Origin: Bradyrhizobium diazoefficiens USDA 110
Lineage (GTDB): Bacteria; Pseudomonadota; Alphaproteobacteria; Rhizobiales; Xanthobacteraceae
Direction: 5' to 3'
Length of the DNA stretch: 64,000 nt
NCBI RefSeq assembly: GCF_000011365.1
Contig: NC_004463.1
Coordinates: forward strand, 8,666,001 to 8,730,000
A model generated the notes under the pieces. It was not told the DNA's origin. It ran no database searches and saw nothing but the letters and a program-made list of their open reading frames with translations. Of this stretch, positions 35,644-45,095 are shown one piece after another. How positions within the stretch are numbered: position 1 is the first letter of the stretch; each line of letters opens with the position of its first letter. Position numbers and translations under genes: made by a program.

Positions 35644-36843
35644 TCAAAACATCAGATTGTCCTTCACCAGCACCCAGCGGCCGCCCTTGACCTGCTGCAC
35701 CTGGGTGATGGTGTTGGCGAGGTGGTCGGTCTTGGAGAACTTCGTCGGGGGCGAGTTGAAGATGTCGAGGAACTTCTCGCCCGACTCGAGCGAGTCCAGC
35801 ATCTTCTGTCCCGTGAGGTCCTTGCCCGCCTTCTGCGCATAGAAGGCGAAGGTCATCACCGCGTTGTAGCCGATGATCGCCTGCGTGTTGGCGTCGGTGT
35901 TGAACATCTTCTTGTAGTTGACGAGCCAGTCGTGGACCTTGCCCTTGGCGGTGTCCTCATACGGGATCTCGAAGCCCGACGCGGCATAGAGGCCTTCCAC
36001 TGCTTCCTTGCCGAGCATGGGCACTTCCATCACGTTGACGGGCGTCGCACCGAGGAAGGTGACGTCCCAGCCGAGCTTCCTGGCCTCGGTCATGGCGCCG
36101 ATGGGCTCGCGCAGGACCGCGCCGAGCACGACGAGGTCGCAGCCGTCGGACTTCATCTTCGCGACCTGGGCGCTGAAGTCGGAGGCGCCGCGCTTGTAGC
36201 TCGTGATCGAGGCCGGCTGCACCTTCATCACAGCCAGTTGCTGGTTGAATCCGTCAAGCACGTTCTTTCCGTACTCGTCGTCCTGGTGCATGATGCAGGG
36301 CTTCTGGAAGCTCTTCCACTCCATCATGTATTTGAGCGCGGCGCGCGTGCTCTCCACATAGGGCAGGAGGTTGTTGAACTTCAGCCGCTCCTGCGGCTTG
36401 GCCGGATCGAACTTGAAGGTGAACTCCGCCGCCGTCAGCGGGAAGAGCTGAAGCACCCCGGCGTCGAGCAGGATGTCCTGCGCCGCGAGCACGGTCGGCG
36501 ATCCCATTGGTCCCACCATCGCGAAGATCTTGTCGCGCTCGATCAATTTTTGCGACGCCAGCACGGCCTTCTTCGGATCGTAGCCGCTGTCCTCGACCAC
36601 CAGCCGGATCTTGCGGCCGTTGACGCCGCCGGCGGCGTTGACCTCCTCGACCGCCATCTTCATGCCGTTGGAGACCGGCACGCCCCAGCCCTTGATCGGC
36701 CCCGACAGATCCTGATGGGTGCCGATCACGATCTCGGTCGCCGAGATGCCTTCATTGGTGACCTTGGTCTGTGCTGCGGCCGGCAGATGCGTGAGCACCA
36801 CCGCGCTCACCGCAAGGCCGAACGCCCTGAACGATTTCGACAT
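35644..36843 (-). CDS. Branched-chain amino acid-type ABC transporter substrate-binding protein (LivK-like)
   Basis: A 399-residue periplasmic protein with a signal peptide ending HLPAAAQ. The Peripla_BP_6 layout is clear: GTHQDLSGPIKGWGVPVSNG, AVEEVNAAGGVNGRKIRLVV, then DDEYGKNV. I chose ATG 36843 with GGAGAGGAG upstream. It is the last gene of a six-gene unit with two permeases, two ATPases and an acyl-CoA synthetase. Transporters of this type carry amino acids but also aromatic acids and other hydrophobic carboxylates. The synthetase neighbour favours a carboxylic acid ligand; this is inference. Confidence 0.92.
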   Translation of the reverse strand: MSKSFRAFGLAVSAVVLTHLPAAAQTKVTNEGISATEIVIGTHQDLSGPIKGWGVPVSNGMKMAVEEVNAAGGVNGRKIRLVVEDSGYDPKKAVLASQKLIERDKIFAMVGPMGSPTVLAAQDILLDAGVLQLFPLTAAEFTFKFDPAKPQERLKFNNLLPYVESTRAALKYMMEWKSFQKPCIMHQDDEYGKNVLDGFNQQLAVMKVQPASITSYKRGASDFSAQVAKMKSDGCDLVVLGAVLREPIGAMTEARKLGWDVTFLGATPVNVMEVPMLGKEAVEGLYAASGFEIPYEDTAKGKVHDWLVNYKKMFNTDANTQAIIGYNAVMTFAFYAQKAGKDLTGQKMLDSLESGEKFLDIFNSPPTKFSKTDHLANTITQVQQVKGGRWVLVKDNLMF

Positions 36844-36942
36844 TGACGTCTCCTCTCCCTGGCCCTTGTTGCGCGAAGGGTTGGCCATCGCTCCTTCGCT
36901 GATTTCAGCGTCTCCTTGCGCACGGCCTTCCGGCCGCGCGCC

Positions 36943-38781
36943 TCACGCCACCGCACGTTCGCGATACATGGCGTCGATCTCGGCGGCGTAGCGCTTGTTC
37001 ACGAAGCTGCGCTTCAGCTTCATGGTCGGCGTCAGCTCCTCGTCCTCCGGGGTGAGCTGGCGTTCGATCAGGAAAAACCTCTTGATGGTCTCGACGCGGG
37101 CGAAATTGACGTTGACCTGCTCGATCTCGCGCCAGATCAGGTCCTGGATCTCCGTCGCCCGGCACAGGCTCGCATAATTGGTGAAGGGGATGTCGTGGTC
37201 CTGGGCGAACTTCTCGACGTTCTCCTGATCGATCATGACGAGGCAGGTGAGGTACGGCCGCTTGTCGCCGATCACCACCGCATCCGAGATGTAGGGCGAG
37301 AATTTGAGCTGGTTCTCGATCTCGGACGGCGTGACGTTCTTGCCGCCGGAGGTGATGATGATGTCCTTCATCCGGTCGGTGATGCGAACGAAGCCCTCGT
37401 TGTCGATGGTGCCGACGTCGCCGGTGTGCAGCCAGCCGCGCGGATCGATGGCCTCCGCCGTCTTCTCCGGCTGGTTCAGATAACCCATGAACAGGAAGTC
37501 GCCCTTGATCAGGATCTCGCCGTCGGGCGACAGCGCGACCTCGCCCCAGGACACGGCGGTGCCGACCGAGCCGAGCTTGATCCGCGTCGCCGGCATCATG
37601 GTGGCGACGCCGCAATTCTCGGTCTGGCCGTAGACCTCGTGCATGTCGATGCCGAGCGCGAGATACCAGCGAATCAGCTCCGGCGCGATCGGCGCCGCGC
37701 CGGTGAAGGCGATGCGGCAGCGATCGAGCCCGATCATGCGGCGGATGTTGCGGAAGGCGAGCCGGTAAGCGAGCTGGTTAGCGAGGCGCAGCGACAGCGG
37801 CGGCGCCCTGCCCTCGATCCGGCAATCGACCATGCGGTAGCCGATCCCGATGGCGCGGCGGTAGACCCATTGCTGGAGCGGCGTCGCATCCTTCAGCGCG
37901 ATGGTAATGGCGGAATAGAATTTTTCCCAGATGCGCGGCACCGCGAGGAAGATGGTCGGCTGCACCTCGCGCAGATTGTCCGGCACCGTCTCCGTGCTTT
38001 CGGCAAAATTCATCACCGAGCCGAGCGCGACCGAGATGTAGTAGCCGCCGATGCGCTCGGCGACATGGCAGAGCGGCAGGAAGATCAGCCGGTCTTCGTT
38101 CTCCCGCGCCGGGATGAAGTCGTTGGCATGCCGCATCTGGTGCGTGACGCTGCGGTTGGCGTGCATCGCGCCCTTGGGCGGGCCGGTCGTGCCGGAGGTA
38201 TAGACGAGCACCGCGAGATCTTCAGGGCCGCGGCTGTCGATCATCTCCTGCCACAGTGCTTCGCGCCCGACCATATGGTTGCGCCCGAGCGCACGAAACT
38301 CGTCGAGCGACATCACCATGTCGTCGGAGAAGCCGCTGAGGCCCTCCATGTCGAACACGACGATCCTTTGCAGGGACGGGCAGCGTGTGCGGCAGGTGAG
38401 GATCTTGTCGAGCTGCTCCTCGTCCTCGGCGAAGATCACCTTCGTGCCGGAATCGTTGACGAGATACTGGACCTGGGACGAGGCATCGGTCGGATAGATT
38501 CCGGACGAGACGCCGCCGGCGCACAGGATGCCCATGTCGGCATGGACCCATTCCGGCACGGCATTGGCGATGATGGAGGCGACGTCGCCGGGCATGAAGC
38601 CGATCGCGCGAAGCGCGTAGGCGATCTCCTTCGAGATCTCCAGCCACTCGCGCCAGCTCGTCGGCTGCCAGATGCCGAACTTCTTCTCGCGGATCGCCGG
38701 CCTGTCGCCCCGCGTTTCCGCGGCGCGCAAGAAGCTTTTCGCGATCGTATCAGCGACCGTCAGCACCGCCGGTCGGGCCAT
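36943..38781 (-). CDS. AMP-dependent long-chain fatty-acid-type acyl-CoA synthetase
   Basis: A 612-residue adenylate-forming enzyme. The P-loop-like motif YTSGTTGPPKG is at 194-204, HEVYGQTENCG lies in the middle, and the hinge region reads GWLHTGDVG then ITDRMKDIIITSGGKNVTPS. It activates a carboxylic acid to acyl-AMP and then acyl-CoA. I chose ATG 38781, preceded by AAGGAGGAG. It sits between livF-like and livK-like genes, so its substrate is probably what this transporter imports. Length and motifs fit the FadD15/FACS-like group; the precise acid is unknown. Confidence 0.92.
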   Translation of the reverse strand: MARPAVLTVADTIAKSFLRAAETRGDRPAIREKKFGIWQPTSWREWLEISKEIAYALRAIGFMPGDVASIIANAVPEWVHADMGILCAGGVSSGIYPTDASSQVQYLVNDSGTKVIFAEDEEQLDKILTCRTRCPSLQRIVVFDMEGLSGFSDDMVMSLDEFRALGRNHMVGREALWQEMIDSRGPEDLAVLVYTSGTTGPPKGAMHANRSVTHQMRHANDFIPARENEDRLIFLPLCHVAERIGGYYISVALGSVMNFAESTETVPDNLREVQPTIFLAVPRIWEKFYSAITIALKDATPLQQWVYRRAIGIGYRMVDCRIEGRAPPLSLRLANQLAYRLAFRNIRRMIGLDRCRIAFTGAAPIAPELIRWYLALGIDMHEVYGQTENCGVATMMPATRIKLGSVGTAVSWGEVALSPDGEILIKGDFLFMGYLNQPEKTAEAIDPRGWLHTGDVGTIDNEGFVRITDRMKDIIITSGGKNVTPSEIENQLKFSPYISDAVVIGDKRPYLTCLVMIDQENVEKFAQDHDIPFTNYASLCRATEIQDLIWREIEQVNVNFARVETIKRFFLIERQLTPEDEELTPTMKLKRSFVNKRYAAEIDAMYRERAVA

Positions 38782-38875
38782 GCGCCTCTCCTCCTTGTCG
38801 CTTCCCCTCCGCTGCCTGCCTTGCCGGCGGTCTATGTCTTGCGGACGGGCAACCCATCTAACGCCAAGTCTTGCC

Positions 38876-39664
38876 TTAACGCCACGTCTTCTTCTTTTTC
38901 CAGCGCCGTTCGCCCCGAGCGCCCGCTTCCTTGGCGCCAAGGTAGAATTCCTGGATGTCCTGGGAATGCATCAAGCGGTCGCAGGTGTCGTTCATCACGA
39001 TACGGCCGATCTCCAGCACATAGCCGTAATGTGCCGTTTCCAGCGCCACCTTGGCGTTCTGCTCGACCAGCAGGATCGACATGCCCTGCTCCTCGTTGAC
39101 GCGGCGGATGATGGTGAAGATCTCCTTCACCAGCAGCGGCGACAGGCCGAGCGAGGGCTCGTCGAGCAGCAGCAGGGTCGGCCGGTTCATCAGCGCGCGG
39201 CCGATCGCGAGCATCTGCTGCTCGCCGCCGGAGAGCTGGCCGGCCGGCTGGTCGATGCGCTCCTTCAGCCGCGGGAAATAGCCGTAGACGCGCTCCAGAT
39301 CCTCCGCGACGCCGCCACGGTCCTTGCGCGGATAGGCGCCCATCATCAGGTTCTCGCGCACGGACAGGAACGGGAACACCTCCCGCCCCTCCGGCACGTG
39401 GCTGAGGCCCAGCCGCACGATCCGGTCGGCCTCCATGCGCTGGATCGGCTTGCCCATGAACTCGATCGCGCCCTTCTGCGGATCGAGAATGCCGGAGATG
39501 GTCTTCAGCACCGTGGTCTTGCCGGCGCCGTTGGCCCCGAGCAGCGTGACGATGCGGCCGCGCGGCACCTCCAGCGAGATGCCGCGGATCGCCATGATCG
39601 GCCCGTAATAGCTCTCGATGTTGGAAAGCTTCAGGATGATGTCCGGTGTCGCCGCGGCATCCAT
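38876..39664 (-). CDS. Branched-chain amino acid-type ABC transporter ATPase (LivF-like)
   Basis: A 262-residue ATPase with Walker A GANGAGKT, the LivF-typical SHVPEGREVFPFLSVRENL, signature LSGGEQQMLAIGRAL and Walker B LLLLDEPSLGLSP. The ATG at 39664 lies 4 bases after the LivG-like stop. The C terminus (GARGERRWKKKKTWR) is unusually basic, longer than in typical LivF. It works with the LivG-like ATPase. Confidence 0.93.
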   Translation of the reverse strand: MDAAATPDIILKLSNIESYYGPIMAIRGISLEVPRGRIVTLLGANGAGKTTVLKTISGILDPQKGAIEFMGKPIQRMEADRIVRLGLSHVPEGREVFPFLSVRENLMMGAYPRKDRGGVAEDLERVYGYFPRLKERIDQPAGQLSGGEQQMLAIGRALMNRPTLLLLDEPSLGLSPLLVKEIFTIIRRVNEEQGMSILLVEQNAKVALETAHYGYVLEIGRIVMNDTCDRLMHSQDIQEFYLGAKEAGARGERRWKKKKTWR

Positions 39665-39668
39665 CGCG

Positions 39669-40427
39669 TCAGGCTCCCAGATACGCGGCGACGACATCAG
39701 GGTGCTGCTGCACCTCGGCGGGCGAGCCCATCGCCAGCACGCGGCCATAGTTCAGCGCGATGACGCGGTCGGAGACGCGGTTGACCAGCGACATGTCGTG
39801 CTCGACCATCAGCACGGTGACGCCGAGCTCGTTCTTCATGTCGCGGATCCAGAACGACATGTCGTCGGTCTCCTCGACATTGAGGCCGGAGGACGGCTCG
39901 TCGAGCAGGATCAGCTTCGGCTCAGAGCACAGCGCCCGCGCCAGCTCGATCACCTTGCGCACGCCGTAGGGCAGGCCCGAGATCAGCTTGTCGCGATAGG
40001 GCTCGAGATCGAGGAACTCGATCACCTGCTCGACCCGGCGGCGATGCAGCTTCTCGTTGGCGCGCACGCTCGGCAGGAACAGCAGCTCCTGCCAGAGCTG
40101 CGTGGTGGAATGGCGGTGGCGCCCGACCAGGAGGTTGGACAGCACCGTCGCGTTCTCGAACAGTTCGATGTTCTGGAAGGTGCGGGCGATGCCTAGTCTT
40201 GCGATATCGTAAGGCGGCTGCTCGGTGATGTCCTGGTCCTCGAAGAAGATGCGGCCCGAGGTCGGCCGGTAGATGCGCGAGATCAGGTTGAAGATCGAGC
40301 TCTTGCCGGCGCCGTTGGGCCCGATGATCGAGAGGATCTCGCCCTTCTCCACCGCGAACGACACCGCATCGACGGCCTTGAGGCCTCCGAAATGCAGCGA
40401 CAGGTTCTCGGCGCGAAAATAGCTCAT
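39669..40427 (-). CDS. Branched-chain amino acid-type ABC transporter ATPase (LivG-like)
   Basis: A 252-residue ATPase with Walker A GPNGAGKS, GIARTFQNIELFENATVLSN, the degenerate signature LPYGVRKVIELARAL and Walker B LILLDEPSSGLN, then VEHDM. It starts inside the LivM-like stop (ATGA overlap). The signature's LPYGVRK in place of LSGGQ is seen in many LivG proteins of this subgroup. Confidence 0.93.
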   Translation of the reverse strand: MSYFRAENLSLHFGGLKAVDAVSFAVEKGEILSIIGPNGAGKSSIFNLISRIYRPTSGRIFFEDQDITEQPPYDIARLGIARTFQNIELFENATVLSNLLVGRHRHSTTQLWQELLFLPSVRANEKLHRRRVEQVIEFLDLEPYRDKLISGLPYGVRKVIELARALCSEPKLILLDEPSSGLNVEETDDMSFWIRDMKNELGVTVLMVEHDMSLVNRVSDRVIALNYGRVLAMGSPAEVQQHPDVVAAYLGA

Positions 40428-41575
40428 CGGTTGCGCTCCGACTTCACGTAGATCTTCTGCCGCTTGAAGGTGGCGCGCTTGTAGAGCGGGAAGAGCTGGA
40501 AGAAGAGCTTGATCTTGAGCCAGCGGCCGTAGAGCCCGAGCGGCTCGAACAGCACGAACAGCACGATGATGATGCCGTAGATCGCGCCCTTCAGACCGTT
40601 GAGCGAGGCGAAGGCCGCGACCTTGGACTGGACGTTGGCCGCTCCTTGGGTGCCGGCGCCGAAAGCGGCGGCAATGCCGGCGATGATGCCGGGCATGTCG
40701 TCCTTCAAATAGGTCAGGAACGGGTCGATCATCACGATGAAGATCGCGCCCAGCACGGCACCGTGCAGGCTGAAGCTGCCGCCGATCAGGATCACGATGA
40801 TGAACTCGATCGAGAGCTGGAGCGTGAACATCTCCGGCGAGATGAACGAGAGCTTGTGCGCGAACAGCACGCCGGCAAAGCCGGTGATCGCCGCCGAGAT
40901 CGCAAAGGACTTCACCTTGTAGAGCGCGACGTTGACGCCCATGCTGCGCGCCGCGGTCTCGCTGTCGCGGATCGCGACGAAGGCGCGGCCCGTCGGCGAG
41001 CGCAGCAGATTGAGCGTGCCGACGATGGTCAGCACCAGAACGGCGAGACACAGGAAATAGAAGGTCGGGCTGTCGCGCGGCACCGCGACGCCGAGCAGCG
41101 ACAGCGTCTTGACCCGCATACCCTCGTTGCCGTTGGTGACGCTCTCCCAGCGCGCCAGGATCTCCTCGACGATCAGGGCAAAGGAGATGGTGGCGATGAC
41201 GAGATAGATGCCCTGGAGCCGCAGCGCGGGAAAGCCGACCATCGCGCCGATGATGCCGGTCAGAAGGCCTGCGGCGAGGAAGTAGACCGGGAACGGCACG
41301 TTGTATTTCTGCAAATAGGCCGCCGTGTAGGCGCCGATCGCGAGGAACGCGGCATGCCCGAGCGAGGCCTGCCCCGTAAAGCCGGTCAGGATCAGCAGCG
41401 CCACGCCGACGGTTGCATAGATGCAGACGAAGACGAGCTGGCTCATCAGATAGCTGGAGAGCACGTAAGGCGCGACCAGCAGCAGCGCGAGCAGGATGCC
41501 GTAGGAGACGAAATAGCCCGAATGCGGGAACAGCTTGATGTCGTCTTCGTAGTCGGTCTTGAACAGGAAGCGCAT
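40424..41575 (-). CDS. Branched-chain amino acid-type ABC transporter permease (LivM-like)
   Basis: A 383-residue permease with about nine hydrophobic helices, the LivM-typical TGFTGQASLGHAAFLAIGAY near residue 70, and the EAA-like RDSETAARSMGVNVALYKVK in the second half. A basic tail of about 40 residues (LYKRATFKRQKIYVKSERNR) extends past the last helix. The chosen ATG is 6 bases after the LivH-like stop; its own stop overlaps the LivG-like start. Confidence 0.92.
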   Translation of the reverse strand: MRFLFKTDYEDDIKLFPHSGYFVSYGILLALLLVAPYVLSSYLMSQLVFVCIYATVGVALLILTGFTGQASLGHAAFLAIGAYTAAYLQKYNVPFPVYFLAAGLLTGIIGAMVGFPALRLQGIYLVIATISFALIVEEILARWESVTNGNEGMRVKTLSLLGVAVPRDSPTFYFLCLAVLVLTIVGTLNLLRSPTGRAFVAIRDSETAARSMGVNVALYKVKSFAISAAITGFAGVLFAHKLSFISPEMFTLQLSIEFIIVILIGGSFSLHGAVLGAIFIVMIDPFLTYLKDDMPGIIAGIAAAFGAGTQGAANVQSKVAAFASLNGLKGAIYGIIIVLFVLFEPLGLYGRWLKIKLFFQLFPLYKRATFKRQKIYVKSERNR

Positions 41576-41580
41576 GGCGT

Positions 41581-42456
41581 TCAGACCTTCTTGCGGACGT
41601 GAAGGCCGAACAGGCCTTCGGGCTTGAGCAGCAGCACGGCGAGCAGCACGACGTACGGCGCGACGTCCTTCCAGCCCTCGGCCAGATAGAAGCCGGCCAT
41701 GCTCTCGATCACGCCGATCAGGACGCCGCCGACCACCGCGCCGGGGATCGAGCCGAAGCCGCCGAGGACTGCGGCGGGGAATGCCTTGAGGCCGAGCACG
41801 AGGCCGACATTGGAGTGAATGAAGGTGATCGGCGCCAGCAGCACGCCGGCGCAGGTCGCGACCGCCGCGCTGATCGCCCAGACGATCGACACCACGCGCT
41901 TGACCGGGATGCCCATGTAATAGGCCGCCAGCATGTTCTCGGAACTGGCGCGCATCGCGGTGCCGAGCGTGGTCCTGTTGAAGAAGAGCCAGAGCAGCGT
42001 GCACAGGATCATCGTCGCCGCGATCACCGAGAGCTTGTCGTAGGCGAGCACCAGCGAGCCGATGCGCAGCACGCCCTGGCTGAACGGCGTCTCGATCTTC
42101 AGATCATCGGTGCCCCAGATCATGCCGGCGATCGAGCGCAGGAAGTAGCCGAGCCCGATGGTCGCCATGATGATGGAGAATTGCGGATAGCCGAGGATCG
42201 GCCGCACCACCACGCGTTCGGCCAGCATGCCGAACAGCGCCATCGCGGCCACCGCACCGGCAAAGCCGATCCAGTAGTTCAGGCCCATCATGCCGATGAA
42301 GGTGAAGGCGAAGAAGCCGCCCAGCATCATCAGGTCGCCCTGGGCGAAGTTGACGACCTCGGTCGCCTTGTAGACCAGCACGAAGCCGAGCGCGATCAGG
42401 CCGTAGACGCAGCCGAGCGCAACACCGCTGACCAGCTGCTGAACGAAATCCAGCAT
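41581..42456 (-). CDS. Branched-chain amino acid-type ABC transporter permease (LivH-like)
   Basis: A 291-residue permease. The start MLDFVQQLVSGVALGCVYGL, the VVNFAQGDLMMLGGFFAF segment and the EAA loop TTLGTAMRASSENMLAAYYM are characteristic of LivH. It is first gene of the six-gene operon. The 170-base gap upstream is shared with a divergent ABC-2 exporter and contains an ACGCAG-N8-CTGCGT dyad at 42525-42544, a weak operator candidate. Confidence 0.92.
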   Translation of the reverse strand: MLDFVQQLVSGVALGCVYGLIALGFVLVYKATEVVNFAQGDLMMLGGFFAFTFIGMMGLNYWIGFAGAVAAMALFGMLAERVVVRPILGYPQFSIIMATIGLGYFLRSIAGMIWGTDDLKIETPFSQGVLRIGSLVLAYDKLSVIAATMILCTLLWLFFNRTTLGTAMRASSENMLAAYYMGIPVKRVVSIVWAISAAVATCAGVLLAPITFIHSNVGLVLGLKAFPAAVLGGFGSIPGAVVGGVLIGVIESMAGFYLAEGWKDVAPYVVLLAVLLLKPEGLFGLHVRKKV

Positions 42457-42627
42457 CGCCGCGCTTCCTCCTGACGCAACCGGCGGTTCTTCGATCGCCT
42501 CGTCGCATCTTGTGTCCAGTCGCTACGCAGTCGTTTCGCTGCGTCAGCGCCATTTGTCCCGGTGCCAATTCAGCCTGAACCGCCAAGCGCTGTCAACAAA
42601 CGGTGACTTGCCTTTAGTCCAAGACGG

Positions 42628-43467
42628 ATGACGGAATTTGCGGCAGTGCGATTCACCGCGCCGAAACATCTTCGGGTCATGGTCGCGGGCGATGCAAAAC
42701 CGGATGGTGTGGCCGTCATGAAGCCGGACAGCTCGGCGCTCGAAGTCCGAGGGTTAACGAAGCGTTTTGACCGTCCGGCGGTCGACGGCCTCGACCTCAC
42801 AGTTCACGCCGGTGAATTCTACGCCCTGGTCGGCCCCAACGGCGCTGGCAAGACCACCACTTTGCGCATGGTTGCGGGCCTCTTGCGGCCCGACGCCGGC
42901 GCGGTCTCGATCTTCGGCATCGATGCGCTCCAAAATCCGGTCGCCGCCAAGCAGGTGATGGCGTGGGTCTCCGACGAGCCCATGATCTACGACAAGCTGA
43001 CGCCGCTGGAGTACCTCGAATTCGTCGCCGGGCTGTGGGGCATCGCGCCGTCCGCCTCGGAACCGGTCGCCGAGGGGCTGCTCAGCTCGCTCGGGCTCGA
43101 GCCGCACCGGCACGAGCGCTGCGAGGGCTTTTCCAAGGGCATGCGGCAGAAGGTGGCGCTGGCCGGCGCGCTGGTGCACGATCCCCGCCTCATCATTCTC
43201 GACGAGCCGCTGACAGGGCTGGACGCCGTGTCCGCCCGCCATGTGAAGGGGCTGTTGAGCGAGCGCGTCCGCACCGGCTGCACCGTGATCATGACCACGC
43301 ACATCCTCGAGGTTGCCGAGCGCATGGCCGACCGCATCGGCGTGATCGCCTCAGGCCGCCTGGTCGCCGAAGGCACGCTCACCGAGCTGCGCCAGCAGAA
43401 CGGCCATGCCGACACCAGCCTGGAAGATCTCTTCATCGCGCTGGTGACGCTCCAGGAAGCCGCATGA
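42628..43467 (+). CDS. ABC-2 type exporter, ATP-binding protein
   Basis: A 279-residue ATPase with Walker A GPNGAGKT (69-76), a modified signature FSKGMRQKVALAGAL, Walker B LIILDEPLTGLD and the MTTHILEVAERMADRIGVI switch region typical of ABC-2 exporters. Its stop overlaps the permease start by 4 bases (ATGA). The start is uncertain: ATGs at 42679 and 42718 are in frame, and the conserved domain begins only around residue 37. The substrate is unknown. Confidence 0.9.
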   Translation: MTEFAAVRFTAPKHLRVMVAGDAKPDGVAVMKPDSSALEVRGLTKRFDRPAVDGLDLTVHAGEFYALVGPNGAGKTTTLRMVAGLLRPDAGAVSIFGIDALQNPVAAKQVMAWVSDEPMIYDKLTPLEYLEFVAGLWGIAPSASEPVAEGLLSSLGLEPHRHERCEGFSKGMRQKVALAGALVHDPRLIILDEPLTGLDAVSARHVKGLLSERVRTGCTVIMTTHILEVAERMADRIGVIASGRLVAEGTLTELRQQNGHADTSLEDLFIALVTLQEAA

Positions 43468-44990
43468 GCTCGGCGACCGCGCTGTCCTGGTTTGCCCGCC
43501 ACGAGCTCCGCCTCGCCTGGCGCGAATGGCTCGCCATGATGACCGGCGGCCGGCGCAGGCGGACGCGCGTCGCCGTCATCGGCCTGCTTCTCTTCGCAGC
43601 GCTCCTGCACGTGCCGGCCTGGGCCGTGATCGGCCGCGTCGCCGACCTGCAACTGCCGCTCGACAAATCCTCGCTGATCGTGATCACAGCGACGATCTTT
43701 CTGGCCTGGACCTTGATGCTGTCGCAGGCGATCGAATCGGTGACGCGAGTGTTCTACGCCCGCGCCGATCTCGATCTGATCATGTCCTCGCCGGCGACGC
43801 TGGCCAACCTGTTCTCGGTGCGCATTGCCGCGATCGCGCTCGCCGTCACGGTGCTGGCGCTGTTGTTCTCGACACCCTTCATCGACGTGCTGGTGATCGG
43901 CGGCGGACCGCGCTGGCTTGCGGCGTTCGGCGTCGTGGTCGCGATGGGCCTGTCAGCCGCGGCGATCGCGATTGCCGTCACCATCCTGCTGTTCCGCTTG
44001 ATCGGTCCGGCGCGGACGCGCTTCGTGGCCCAGATCCTCGCCGCCATCATCGGCGCCGGCTTCGTGATCGCGCTCCAGGTCGCCGCGATCATGTCCTACG
44101 GCACGCTGTCGCGCTTCACCATCCTGACCTCCGGCACCTTTGCCGAACACGCCCCCGACGCCGACAGCATCTGGTGGTGGCCGGCGCGGGCGGCCCTGGG
44201 CGACAGCGAGGCGCTGTTGCTGCTTCTCGCGCTCGGGCTGGTGATGCTCGGCGGCGTCATGGCGATCTTTTCGGGCCGCTTTGCCGACACCGCGATCGAT
44301 GCCGCGGCATACGGCACATCCGGCCGCCGCAGCGCGAAGCAGCGCCCGTTCCGCGGCGGATCGCGGCAGCAGGCGCTGCGGCGCAAGGAATTTTCGCTGC
44401 TCTGGCGCGATCCCTGGCTGATCTCGCAGACCCTGATGCAGCTGCTCTATCTGGTGCCGCCGGCGCTGCTGCTCTGGCGCAGCTTTGCCGACAGTTCTGC
44501 CGCACTGACGCTGATCACACCCGTGATCGTGATGGCGGCGGGACAGCTTGCCGGCGGACTGGCCTGGCTGACGATCTCGGGCGAGGACGCTCCCGACCTC
44601 GTCGCGACCGCACCGCTGACGCCGTCCAGCGTCATCCGCGCCAAGATCGAGGTGGTGCTGATCGCGATCGCGGTCATCTTCTGCCCGCTGGTCGCGGCGC
44701 TGGCGTTTGCCTCGCCGATCCAGGCTGCGGTCAGTGCCGGTGCGATCATCATCAGTGCGGCCTCCGCGACCGCAATCCAGCTCTGGTTCCGGGTGCAGGC
44801 CCGGCGCAGCCAATTCCGCCGTCGCCAGACCTCTTCCCGGCTTGCGACCTTTGCCGAGGCCTTCTCCTCGATCGGCTGGGCCGCCACCGCTGCGCTGCTG
44901 CTCGCTCTCCCCCTCGCCGGCCTCGTCAGCGGCCTGATCACCGCGAGCCTCGTCGCCATCACCTGGAAATTCAGCCCAAGACGCGAATAA
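43464..44990 (+). CDS. ABC-2 type exporter permease
   Basis: A 508-residue membrane protein with about ten to twelve hydrophobic segments in two blocks, joined by a basic cytoplasmic linker (SGRRSAKQRPFRGGSRQQAL). It begins MSSATALSWFARHELRLAWR, with a cytoplasmic amphipathic helix usual for this class, and ends after the final helix in KFSPRRE. It is translationally coupled to the preceding ATPase. No close functional family is recognised beyond putative ABC exporter. Confidence 0.85.
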   Translation: MSSATALSWFARHELRLAWREWLAMMTGGRRRRTRVAVIGLLLFAALLHVPAWAVIGRVADLQLPLDKSSLIVITATIFLAWTLMLSQAIESVTRVFYARADLDLIMSSPATLANLFSVRIAAIALAVTVLALLFSTPFIDVLVIGGGPRWLAAFGVVVAMGLSAAAIAIAVTILLFRLIGPARTRFVAQILAAIIGAGFVIALQVAAIMSYGTLSRFTILTSGTFAEHAPDADSIWWWPARAALGDSEALLLLLALGLVMLGGVMAIFSGRFADTAIDAAAYGTSGRRSAKQRPFRGGSRQQALRRKEFSLLWRDPWLISQTLMQLLYLVPPALLLWRSFADSSAALTLITPVIVMAAGQLAGGLAWLTISGEDAPDLVATAPLTPSSVIRAKIEVVLIAIAVIFCPLVAALAFASPIQAAVSAGAIIISAASATAIQLWFRVQARRSQFRRRQTSSRLATFAEAFSSIGWAATAALLLALPLAGLVSGLITASLVAITWKFSPRRE

Positions 44991-45095
44991 GCGGCGCGGA
45001 TGACAGCTGCGATACTGACGCGCTGTTGATCGAAGCCCATTGGCCCCGCGCTGCATTGCGCGTTAGACTTTCTCCTGAAGTCATCGGGGACGGAT

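Noticed and set aside
42525..42544. ACGCAG-N8-CTGCGT dyad upstream of the Liv-type operon as a firm operator
   Set aside because: Six-base arms are too short to separate from chance in this GC-rich sequence; mentioned only in the livH-like entry.
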